A stretch of 64,000 bases of DNA from Ketobacter sp. MCCC 1A13808 (lineage in GTDB: Bacteria; Pseudomonadota; Gammaproteobacteria; Pseudomonadales; Ketobacteraceae): the NCBI RefSeq assembly GCF_009746715.1, contig NZ_VRKW01000004.1, positions 310,001 to 374,000 on the forward strand. Reading direction: 5' to 3'. Position numbers and translations under genes: made by a program. Every line of letters starts with the position of its first letter. Positions within the stretch are counted from its first letter, which is position 1. The notes beneath the pieces were generated by a model. It was not told the DNA's origin. It saw only the letters and a list, made by a program, of their open reading frames with translations, and made no database searches. Below are positions 54,299 through 62,559 of the stretch, piece by piece.

Positions 54299-56743
54299 CT
54301 AACCCGACTTCCCAGCAACCAATTCCAGAAGTTTGCTTTCAGACAGTGCAGGGCTCATAAAATAGCCCTGCACTTCGTTGCAGCCCAACCGGGTTAATAG
54401 TTGGTATTGGTCCCGGGTTTCAACGCCTTCAGCAATCACACCCAAGTTCAGGCTCTTGGCGATAGCAATGATCGTTTGAGTTAATTCCAGAGTATCCTGA
54501 TTATCAACAATATCCTCCACAAATACGCGATCAATCTTCAGCGTACTGATCGGGAATTTGCGTAAATAATTCAGCGAAGAATAGCCGGTTCCAAAGTCAT
54601 CCACCGCGATGCGAATGCGCGCTTTTTGCAATCGTTCAAGCATCTGCAGACTGTGCTCCACATCATCCATAATAGCGCTTTCGGTAATTTCAATTTCAAG
54701 CTGCGCCGGATTCACACCGTAACGTTGTACCTGGAACAAAGCCCAATCGGCAAAATCCTCACGTTTAAACTGATTCGCTGATACATTTACCCCGACCCTG
54801 GGAAAACGCACTCCTGACTTCTGCCATTCCGATATCTTTTCACAGGTTTGCTGAAACACCCACTCACCCAAAGGAATGATTAAATCCGTCTGTTCCGCCA
54901 GATGGATAAACTCCAATGGTCGAACACTCCCGAACTGCGGATGATCCCAGCGCAACAACACTTCGATCCCGGTCATCACTCCACTGACCATGGCGTATTG
55001 AGGCTGAAAGTACAGTTCGAATTCCTCTTTTAATAAAGCCCGGCGCATGGCGTTTTCCATGATCAATCGATCCATAGCGCGCTTATTCATTACTTCGTCG
55101 TAAAACTGATAGTGATTTTTACCCGCGCGTTTGGCCGCGTACATTGCGGTATCTGCACCGCGTAGCAAAATTCCCGCACTCTGCCCGTGATGCGGGTAAA
55201 GACTGATACCGATACTAGGAGAGGTATACACCTCCCTGCCCTCCAGCATGAAAGCCGAATAAAATTGCGCCACTACCCTGGACGCCATTTTAATCGCCGT
55301 TTGCTCCGCAACGGCAGGTTCCAAATCATGTAGGATCAAGGCAAATTCGTCCCCCCCCATGCGGGCTACAGTATCACCCTCTCTTAAGCAATAAACCAGG
55401 CGACGTGCCACCCCTTTTAACAGCTGATCTCCTGCGACATGACCCAGGGAATCATTCACCGGTTTAAATCGGTCCAGATCCAGGAACAGGACCGCCAGTG
55501 CGGTTTTATTCCGTTCACTATTGGTGACCGATTCGCTTAAACGTTCATTGAATAGGCGACGGTTCGCAATACCCGTAAGGGGGTCGTAATAGGCCAGCCG
55601 ATGAATTCGCAAGTCACTGCGTTTCTTATCTCCGATGTCCATCAGCACGCCGACATAATTGCGTACTTCGTTTCTCATATTGTGGGTTTGACTAAAGCTG
55701 AGCATTGCATAACGCAAGCTTCCGTCACGATGCACAAATTCACATTCCCCTCGCCACTTCCGGTTGCGCACTAAAGCATTGCGGATTTCACGAAAGAATT
55801 CGGATCCAAGCCTTTTTTTCCAAATATGCTGGCAGTGCATACCCAGTATTTCTTTAGCCTGATAACCGGTCAGTTCATAAAAAGCCGGATTTGCTCGCAA
55901 AATAAATCCACTGCGATCGGTGACAAACAGGCCTTCCGAAATGGATTCAAACATCGCCGAAAATAATTGACGTTCACTTTCCAGCACTTCCCGGCTGGGG
56001 TAAAAATCAGCAATGCCCAGGGTCCCGGTAACAGTACCCTGCCCATCAAACAACAGGGAAAACTGGATCGTTGCCGCGACCGCACTGCCATTCAGCGAAC
56101 GCAAACTGAGTCGTACAACACGGGTTTCCGGTTCCGGGTTACTGAATTGATCTTGATACACAGTCTCCAGAAACAGGCTGCTTTCATCCGTCAGAAAACT
56201 CAATTGTCCGTTTGCTAAAAGCGATTCCATATCAAACCCCAGCGACCGGCATTCGCTTCCCACTTTCACCAGACGCAAATTCAAATCGGTCATCCAGACC
56301 AATCGGGAAGGAGGCGGTATTTCCGCCGACTGATAGCTCGCAGGGTTCTGTAATAACAGGATGATGCCGCACAAATGTTCTGTTCCGCCATTGGCGCCAC
56401 CATACAACGTTACATTTTCCAGATAGCCAAAACGCCAGTATCCCCCTTCATCACGGAACCGGAATAAATAGCCCTGGCTGGATTCGTGGGCTCGTACAAT
56501 GACGTCGATCAGATCTTCCGTTACATTGCGTAATTGCAGTGCATTGGTGCTGAGACTATTTAAATGCGCCTGGTACAGGTCCGTTTCCAGGGAATCCTGT
56601 TTCAGTAAATTATGTGGTGAGGATAAATTGGAATAGAGAATAAATTGCTGATGTTGATCAGCAACAAAAACATAATTGGGAAAAGAAGTGCCGATGCCCG
56701 GCGTATCGTGTAACACGAGTGACGAATTCATAAAAGCCACCAT
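54299..56743 (-). CDS. PAS-GGDEF-EAL cyclic-di-GMP protein
   Basis: An 814-residue c-di-GMP enzyme. An N-terminal region (about 1-250) includes PAS/heme-like sensor folds with a PAC-like GTVTGTLGIADF. A PAS domain (about 260-385, ending YVGVLMDIGDKKRSD) is followed by GGDEF (about 390-550) with GGDEF intact and RxxD (LREGDTVARM) five residues upstream. The EAL domain (about 565-810) has the canonical-type GIEVLLRW, VDDFGTGYSS, TLKIDRVFVED and AEGVET. Both activities look possible. No membrane segment is visible. A stand-alone gene. Confidence 0.9.
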   Translation of the reverse strand: MVAFMNSSLVLHDTPGIGTSFPNYVFVADQHQQFILYSNLSSPHNLLKQDSLETDLYQAHLNSLSTNALQLRNVTEDLIDVIVRAHESSQGYLFRFRDEGGYWRFGYLENVTLYGGANGGTEHLCGIILLLQNPASYQSAEIPPPSRLVWMTDLNLRLVKVGSECRSLGFDMESLLANGQLSFLTDESSLFLETVYQDQFSNPEPETRVVRLSLRSLNGSAVAATIQFSLLFDGQGTVTGTLGIADFYPSREVLESERQLFSAMFESISEGLFVTDRSGFILRANPAFYELTGYQAKEILGMHCQHIWKKRLGSEFFREIRNALVRNRKWRGECEFVHRDGSLRYAMLSFSQTHNMRNEVRNYVGVLMDIGDKKRSDLRIHRLAYYDPLTGIANRRLFNERLSESVTNSERNKTALAVLFLDLDRFKPVNDSLGHVAGDQLLKGVARRLVYCLREGDTVARMGGDEFALILHDLEPAVAEQTAIKMASRVVAQFYSAFMLEGREVYTSPSIGISLYPHHGQSAGILLRGADTAMYAAKRAGKNHYQFYDEVMNKRAMDRLIMENAMRRALLKEEFELYFQPQYAMVSGVMTGIEVLLRWDHPQFGSVRPLEFIHLAEQTDLIIPLGEWVFQQTCEKISEWQKSGVRFPRVGVNVSANQFKREDFADWALFQVQRYGVNPAQLEIEITESAIMDDVEHSLQMLERLQKARIRIAVDDFGTGYSSLNYLRKFPISTLKIDRVFVEDIVDNQDTLELTQTIIAIAKSLNLGVIAEGVETRDQYQLLTRLGCNEVQGYFMSPALSESKLLELVAGKSG

Positions 56744-56813
56744 GGTCCGCTGTTTTTTGTTTTTATGGACTTAGGATCTATTGATGTTCGTATTATATAA
56801 CACGGCACGCAAG

Positions 56814-57788
56814 CTATTGCATCGCGGGATCCACCAGATCAGAGGAATAATAAACCTTTCCTGTCCTGTCTATGAGGATGGCAGACACCCCCGGTTGTGA
56901 ATTTGCCAACTTGAGTGCCTTATCAGTACCCAAAACAAATAACGTCGTGGATAAGGCGTCAGCATCTATGGATTTATCCGTCAATACGCTGGCACTCATC
57001 AACTCGCTGGGAGACGCCCCCTTATGCGGATCAATTATATGATGATACCGTACACCGTCCGCCTCAAAATACCGTTCGTAATCCCCCGAGGTGGAAATCG
57101 ATACGTCTTCCAGCGGCAGCTTGAGCACCTGCCCGTCTCCGCGTGGATTGTGTATCCCCAATAACCAGGGCCGCCCCCGGTGATCTCCAAGAATACGGCT
57201 ATCGCCGCCCGCAGTTACGATGGCGCTTTCAACCCCGGCGGCCTGCAAAATGGCGATGGCGTTATCCACGGCGTACCCTTTCGCAATGCCCCCCAGGTCA
57301 ATACGCATACCTTTTTTGCGGAACCGGACACTGTTGTCTGCCGGGAGCAGCACCATATCTCTATAGTTGATTAACGCCGCCGCCTTTTTGCGTTGGGATT
57401 CCGTTGGTTTGATCTTATTCCGATAATCATACTCGCTGCCGAGCGAGGCAAAAGTGATGTCAAATGCGCCGTCGCTCACATCGCTATACCGGACAGAGGT
57501 CTGAATCAGCCTGAACAATTCGGCGCTGACCGGCACCGCCTGTTCACTGGCCAAGCGGTTAATGGCGGATAATTCCGATCGGGTTTTATAGGGGCTCATC
57601 AATTGATTGATGCGCTCCATTTCATCCATTACCTGCTGCATTAACTCGTTTGCCCGGGCCTCGTTCTGCCACCAAAGCTCAACATAAACACGGGTGCCCA
57701 TGATGGGTTCTTCCCGCTTAAACCACTGGGCAAAGCTGTTGGTGGCAGTGGATAGTGCCAGACAAAACACCAATAAAAAGCGGATCAC
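56814..57788 (-). CDS. apbE: FAD:protein FMN transferase
   Basis: A 324-residue ApbE-type flavin transferase, which attaches FMN to Thr residues of NqrB/NqrC, RnfG and similar proteins. A short signal-type hydrophobic N-terminus (FLLVFCLALSTATNSFA) is followed by the FAD-binding GIAKGYAVDNAIAIL, the metal-site VTAGGDSRILG and SASVLTDKSIDADALSTTLFVLG. GTG start overlaps the upstream short-chain dehydrogenase by four bases (GTGA). Its flavoprotein targets are outside the window. Confidence 0.92.
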   Translation of the reverse strand: MIRFLLVFCLALSTATNSFAQWFKREEPIMGTRVYVELWWQNEARANELMQQVMDEMERINQLMSPYKTRSELSAINRLASEQAVPVSAELFRLIQTSVRYSDVSDGAFDITFASLGSEYDYRNKIKPTESQRKKAAALINYRDMVLLPADNSVRFRKKGMRIDLGGIAKGYAVDNAIAILQAAGVESAIVTAGGDSRILGDHRGRPWLLGIHNPRGDGQVLKLPLEDVSISTSGDYERYFEADGVRYHHIIDPHKGASPSELMSASVLTDKSIDADALSTTLFVLGTDKALKLANSQPGVSAILIDRTGKVYYSSDLVDPAMQ

Positions 57789-58477
57789 CAGGGAACAACC
57801 GTACCGTCATACGCAATAAAGTCACCGCTCTGACTGGCCTTGAGCCCGTCGATGACCCTCCGCATTCCCTGCACCGAGGTCTGGGCGTCTATAAGTGCGT
57901 TCGGCCCCCCCATATCGGTTAACACCCAACCTGGATGCAACATGACAACTTTGATTTTTTCATCCGCTAAGTCGATTGATAACGATTTTGCACCCGCATT
58001 GAGCGCTGCTTTCGCGGAACGATAAAGATAGGCGCCACCGGAGGTGTTGTCCGTCATGGAGCCCATTTTGCTACTCAGTAAAACCACGGTAGCACTCTCT
58101 GCATTCACCAGATTGGAACGCAGTACTTCCACCATCTTGATCGGTGCAATGCTATTAACTTCGAACACATTTAACCATTCAGCGGTATCCAGCTTACCCA
58201 GCTCTTTGTTATCACCGTAATAACCGGCATTATTGATCAGCAAATGAATAACTTTATTACCCACTGTTTTTGAAAAGGCATTTCTTGACGCGTCGTCTGT
58301 GACATCCAACGTATAGATCATCAGTTTTTCGCCATAGTGGCTCTTAAGCTGCGACAACTCCCGGGATTGCTCGGGGTGTCTGGCGGTGGCTATTACCCGG
58401 TTACCTGCTTCCAGATACTGGCGGGTAAATTCAAGTCCGAGCCCGCGATTGGCTCCGGTAATTACAATCGTTTTCAT
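57785..58477 (-). CDS. Short-chain dehydrogenase/reductase
   Basis: A 230-residue SDR family oxidoreductase. The nucleotide motif is TGANRGLGLEF, the structural motif INNAGYYGD, and the catalytic Ser/Tyr/Lys appear as LLSSKMGS and GGAYLYRSAKAALN (Tyr in YRSAK). It looks like the C-factor/carbonyl-reductase-like group with a HPGWVLTDMGG loop. AAGGG precedes the ATG. It is co-transcribed with apbE. Substrate unknown. Confidence 0.88.
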   Translation of the reverse strand: MKTIVITGANRGLGLEFTRQYLEAGNRVIATARHPEQSRELSQLKSHYGEKLMIYTLDVTDDASRNAFSKTVGNKVIHLLINNAGYYGDNKELGKLDTAEWLNVFEVNSIAPIKMVEVLRSNLVNAESATVVLLSSKMGSMTDNTSGGAYLYRSAKAALNAGAKSLSIDLADEKIKVVMLHPGWVLTDMGGPNALIDAQTSVQGMRRVIDGLKASQSGDFIAYDGTVVPW

Positions 58478-58520
58478 CTTTTCCCTTCCATTATGATTTA
58501 ACTCGTCAGTTCAAAAATCA

Positions 58521-59030
58521 CTACTCAAACGGATCGTACTGTACCCGGGAAATTTCGTAGATCACTTCGCCTTTGGGTCGTTCAACAACAACGTCGTCCC
58601 CTTCCTGCTTTTTTAGCAGCGCTCGGGCAACCGGGGAATCTACACTAATCCAGCCGGCATCCAGATCGATTTCATCAGCACCCACCAGCCGGTAGCGCGC
58701 TGTTGAGCCGGTGTCCAGGTCTTGCAGCTCCACCCACGCACCAAAAAAGACTTTACTTTGATCGGCCGGACGCTGATCAACGCATTTCACTACTTCAAGG
58801 CGCTTCACAAGATAACGGATGCGCCGGTCGATTTCCCGTATTTGTTTTTTGCGGTAAATATATTCTGCATTTTCAGAACGGTCGCCTTCTGCAGCCGCTT
58901 CGCCCAGCGCTTTAGTTACTTCCGGACGCAGGTCATCACACAGATAGCGTAGCTCCGTCATCAGTTTATCGCGGCCTTGGGGAGTTATATAGGGGGCTGA
59001 GGGGGCGCTGGGTGGTCGGTATCGGCTCAT
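58521..59030 (-). CDS. greB: Transcription elongation factor GreB
   Basis: A 169-residue GreA/GreB-type protein. The N-terminal coiled coil (about 15-85) carries the tip GDRSENAEYIYRKKQ with the acidic Asp/Glu pair that helps cleave backtracked RNA. The C-terminal FKBP-like domain is at about 90-165. It is GreB rather than GreA because of the YITPQGRDKLMTELRYL start and the RIRYLVKRLEVVKCVD segment. AGGAA precedes the ATG. Confidence 0.95.
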   Translation of the reverse strand: MSRYRPPSAPSAPYITPQGRDKLMTELRYLCDDLRPEVTKALGEAAAEGDRSENAEYIYRKKQIREIDRRIRYLVKRLEVVKCVDQRPADQSKVFFGAWVELQDLDTGSTARYRLVGADEIDLDAGWISVDSPVARALLKKQEGDDVVVERPKGEVIYEISRVQYDPFE

Positions 59031-59041
59031 TCCATTCCTGG

Positions 59042-59485
59042 CTAATTGCGATGAATCAAGTCTGGATTATCCGACAACTGCTTCACCATTTTATATTCCG
59101 CGTTAAGCACTTTCATCAGGCTACGCCCGGATATCTGATCCCTGTTTATCAAAAAATTAAACGACAGGTAACCACCCTCCTCCGGCTTGCAGTAAGGGAA
59201 TAATCCGATCAGACCGCTGAAATACTCTCGTGGTGCTACAATCCGAATGTGCAGCCTGCCATTATCCTGCTCTACTGTACCCAGGTATTTATCGGTTAGT
59301 TTGGACACTTCCCGAATACTGACCACCGCCTGAGTTTCTTCAAACCCCGATGAACGCACACCGCCATCACACTTCACTTCATACCGCATACTGGCCCTTC
59401 CGGAGTTCGGATCTACGTCCAGGCTCTGAGACAATTTAAAAGTACTGACGATCATCTGAATCTGCGCATCATACTGCATGCTCAT
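59042..59485 (-). CDS. Conserved hypothetical protein upstream of greB
   Basis: A 147-residue soluble protein with no signal peptide or membrane segment. It starts MSMQYDAQIQMIV and has alternating beta-strand character (ASMRYEVKCDGG, GRLHIRIVAPREYFSGLIGL). ATG 59485 is used; GTG 59491 is possible. It lies 11 bases upstream of the greB start, so the two are co-transcribed. No family recognised. Confidence 0.65.
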   Translation of the reverse strand: MSMQYDAQIQMIVSTFKLSQSLDVDPNSGRASMRYEVKCDGGVRSSGFEETQAVVSIREVSKLTDKYLGTVEQDNGRLHIRIVAPREYFSGLIGLFPYCKPEEGGYLSFNFLINRDQISGRSLMKVLNAEYKMVKQLSDNPDLIHRN

Positions 59486-59598
59486 TCTCACTGCTTTTTT
59501 TATTTTTGGAGTACGTTCAGCAAAGCCGTTTTGTCGATGCTTTGACCTAATTTAGCACGGGAAGGGGCCAGAATACGAGCCTGAGCCGGTGGTTGTTT

Positions 59599-60159
59599 TC
59601 AGATCGTTTCGACATCAAACTGAGTTAGGCTCAACTTGCGTGGCGTACCATAATACTCACAAAGCGCCTGACGGAATTGCTCCGCCCGCCCAGGCAAGCC
59701 TTGGACCAGGTAGTGCCGTACCTGCTGATAGACCGCCTGTTTGAATCGAGCAGGATCTGTGGCTTCCCCTTGCAGATTATCGATGCTGACCCGAAAGCGG
59801 TAACCGGCGGCAACGGAAAGCATCCACTCGATTGCCTGCGGTTTGACTTCCACTGCTTCAAATAACCGCTGCTGCTCTGCATTACGTCCATCGGGCTGAT
59901 ACCAGTAACCGAAATCTTCCAGCCTACGGCGCTGCTCACCCGCCAACATCCAGTGCGCGCACTCATGCAACGCACTGCTGAAAAACCCATGAGCGAAGTG
60001 GATTTCGCTGAACAATCTGCCCTCCGACTGAGGCAAGTACACCGGCTCTGCACCACCGCGCACCAAACAGGTTTGATACTGTTTCTCAAAACACTCCCTA
60101 AACAACTGAATTAATTGACTATAGTGATGGTCGAACCGGGACTCGGGTGTAACAGCCAT
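59599..60159 (-). CDS. epmC: Elongation factor P hydroxylase EpmC
   Basis: A 186-residue EpmC (YfcM) protein, which hydroxylates the lysyl-lysine modification of elongation factor P. The iron-binding region FSSALHECAHWMLAGEQRR and the DFGYWYQPDGRNAEQQRLFE block match the family. Full length. EpmA and EpmB are not in this window. Divergent from the MATE exporter. Confidence 0.93.
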   Translation of the reverse strand: MAVTPESRFDHHYSQLIQLFRECFEKQYQTCLVRGGAEPVYLPQSEGRLFSEIHFAHGFFSSALHECAHWMLAGEQRRRLEDFGYWYQPDGRNAEQQRLFEAVEVKPQAIEWMLSVAAGYRFRVSIDNLQGEATDPARFKQAVYQQVRHYLVQGLPGRAEQFRQALCEYYGTPRKLSLTQFDVETI

Positions 60160-60247
60160 TGTCTTGATATTGCCTGATCAAAAGATTTCCATGCATGATA
60201 AACTACCGCGCTTTTCGACTCACCTATTTGATCCACGCTGCGGAATT

Positions 60248-61666
60248 ATGAATTTCACCCTTAAACACCACCCAGTTTGGCAGGAATGCAAGAGCATCAT
60301 CAGTCTGGCTTTTCCGATCCTGGTTGCCCAGTTTGCCCAAACTGCCAACGGCTTTGTTGATACGATTATGGCCGGTCAGGTGAGCGCCCAGGATTTGGCC
60401 GCGGTGGCCGTTGGGTCCGCCATCTGGGTGCCGGTATTCCTGTTTATGGTGGGTGTCATGCAGGGACTGACGCCGTTTGTGTCACAGCTCAAAGGGGGCG
60501 GGCGCACCGCTGCTATCGGAAGCGTCGTGCAACAAGGCCTGTGGTTAGCATTGCCACTTGGCCTATTGGGCTGGGCAGCATTACGTTCTATGCAGCCCGT
60601 ATTGGCGCTGATGGATGTTTCTCGTGATATCGGCCCAATGATCATAGGTTATCTGGAAGGCCTGTCTTGGGGCTTCCCCGCCATCGCCCTGTTTCTGGCC
60701 TTGCGCAGTCTGACCGAGGGGATGTCGTTCACCCGGCCGGTGATGCTGGTAAGCCTGTTGGGACTGGCTGTCAACGTACCGGTTAACTATGTACTGATCT
60801 ATGGCAAACTGGGTCTACCTGCGCTGGGCGGTGTCGGTTGCGGTTGGGCCACGTCCATTGTGATGTGGCTTATGTTAATTGTTATGGCGATCTACTCTGT
60901 CGGTTTTGATCAGCGCCAGGGCAGTCACACGTTCACGCAGTTTGCCAAGCCCCGGCTGGATAAAATCGGCAGCATTCTAAAAACCGGGTTACCCATCGGC
61001 TTGGCTATCTTTATCGAAGTGAGCCTGTTCTGTGTAATTGCCCTGTTTATAGCCGGAATTGACGCAACGGTGGTTGCCGGACACCAGATTGCGCTGAATG
61101 CCTCTTCCATGACGTTTATGATTCCGCTGAGCTTATCGTTGGCATTGACCGTCAGAGTGGGTACTAACCTGGGCAGAAATAGCCTTGACGGTGTCCACAC
61201 CGCGGTCATCAGCGGCATCTATATCATTCTTGCTATAGCCATAATTAACAGCAGCTTACTGGCCTTTTTCCGAACCGATATTGCGTCCGCGTACACCCAG
61301 GATGCCGACGTTTTGGCAATCGCCAGCGGATTATTGCTGTTTGCCGCTTTATTTCAGTTTTCTGACTGCCTTCAAGTGGGCGCGAACGGCGTCCTACGCG
61401 GCATGAAAGACACCGCCATCCCCATGATGATGGTATTAATTGCCTATTGGTGCCTGGGCTTGCCCGTAGGCTATGTGCTGGGTTTAACAGACATCGTGGT
61501 ACCGGCCATGGGGGCTAAAGGCTTCTGGATCGGCCTGCTGGTTGGCCTTACCGCAGCTGCGTTGATGCTCTGTTGGCGGGTGAGCTGGGCAATGAAACGA
61601 TTGCAGATTCGCCGCTTCTCGCTGACCTCGACACCGGCCCTTCGAGGCTGCCCGGCTCCGGACTGA
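60248..61666 (+). CDS. MATE family efflux transporter
   Basis: A 472-residue multidrug and toxin extrusion transporter with about twelve membrane helices. The NorM-like start ISLAFPILVAQFAQTANGFVDTIMAG and GVLRGMKDTAIPMMMVLI are clear. It exports cationic compounds using Na+ or H+. The ATG at 60248 is favoured, as homologues begin about 20 residues before ISLAFPI; TTG 60164 and ATG 60191 are in frame but would add a non-homologous leader. Confidence 0.9.
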   Translation: MNFTLKHHPVWQECKSIISLAFPILVAQFAQTANGFVDTIMAGQVSAQDLAAVAVGSAIWVPVFLFMVGVMQGLTPFVSQLKGGGRTAAIGSVVQQGLWLALPLGLLGWAALRSMQPVLALMDVSRDIGPMIIGYLEGLSWGFPAIALFLALRSLTEGMSFTRPVMLVSLLGLAVNVPVNYVLIYGKLGLPALGGVGCGWATSIVMWLMLIVMAIYSVGFDQRQGSHTFTQFAKPRLDKIGSILKTGLPIGLAIFIEVSLFCVIALFIAGIDATVVAGHQIALNASSMTFMIPLSLSLALTVRVGTNLGRNSLDGVHTAVISGIYIILAIAIINSSLLAFFRTDIASAYTQDADVLAIASGLLLFAALFQFSDCLQVGANGVLRGMKDTAIPMMMVLIAYWCLGLPVGYVLGLTDIVVPAMGAKGFWIGLLVGLTAAALMLCWRVSWAMKRLQIRRFSLTSTPALRGCPAPD

Positions 61667-61850
61667 CTGCTATTTATTCACTCTTTTTTACCACCTAATT
61701 ACCTACGGATGGGCTCCGGAAGCAACGCAACGCTGGCTTTTTACTTTAATTTATACTTAGATATAAGAAAGCAGAGTAAGACATGACGACCCGGGCTGCG
61801 CATCACCACGCAACACGGTATACCCGGCTCCGGTCCGCGAGGGTAGTCGA

Positions 61851-62540
61851 ATGAAGCCACAGTCATCGGATGATCGCAGCAACGTGATCGACCTGTTTTC
61901 TGGCCGCCCCATCGATGATGTGGTGGATCGTATAATTCGTATCACACCAGAACTCGATGGGCTGGAAATGTTGTACACCAACGACACTTCCCCCAATCGC
62001 CTTTACTCTCTCAAGATTGTTTGTTGGGCTTTGCGTGAATCCGGAGAGGTTGTGGGCTTGGTGCCCTGGCTGAACCAAGTCGTTCCTTGCACAGAAATCA
62101 ATGACCCCCTGAACGGTCGCTGGGAAGGTTATCGTGATCCCGGCACCAACGATATTTTCTACAATACACCTCGTCATAAAATTATGGAGCTGGAATTAGC
62201 GGAAGAGTTTTATCACCTGGATCATGTCCGGGACGGTGAAATTGTGCAGGAAATTCCTGATGGCATCGGCACCCATGCCGTGTTGACTGACAACGGCTTT
62301 CGCTCATTCGTGCTGATCGAAGTGCTGAGCTGGCGTCTCATGGCGGACGGCACCGTCCATGCCATGCTGGTGGATGAAGAAAAAGTAAAGTCCACTCCGG
62401 TCTTGCCCGGCGATGAAAGTCTTTACTCGGCGCAGGAGCAAGCGGAGTTCAAGTATTTTTTCCAGCATCGCATTGCCAATAAAATCAAGGAACAAGATCC
62501 GGAAGCTCTGGCGGCGATATCTATGTTAATTGAAAGTTAA
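61851..62540 (+). CDS. Conserved hypothetical protein after MATE gene
   Basis: A 229-residue soluble protein. DELs of beta-strand are typical: VVGLVPWLNQVVPCTEINDP, YRDPGTNDIFYNTPRHKIMELEL, then a helix-rich end (AQEQAEFKYFFQHRIANKI). No signal peptide. The ATG follows GAGGG-containing sequence (gcgagggtagtcga) at about nine bases. No family recognised. It starts about 185 bases after the MATE gene and could be separate. Confidence 0.7.
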   Translation: MKPQSSDDRSNVIDLFSGRPIDDVVDRIIRITPELDGLEMLYTNDTSPNRLYSLKIVCWALRESGEVVGLVPWLNQVVPCTEINDPLNGRWEGYRDPGTNDIFYNTPRHKIMELELAEEFYHLDHVRDGEIVQEIPDGIGTHAVLTDNGFRSFVLIEVLSWRLMADGTVHAMLVDEEKVKSTPVLPGDESLYSAQEQAEFKYFFQHRIANKIKEQDPEALAAISMLIES

Positions 62541-62559
62541 CGACAATCCGTACTGGTTG

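Noticed and set aside
60164-60247. TTG 60164 as the MATE start
   Set aside because: Would add 28 residues unlike MATE proteins; ATG 60248 gives the usual length.
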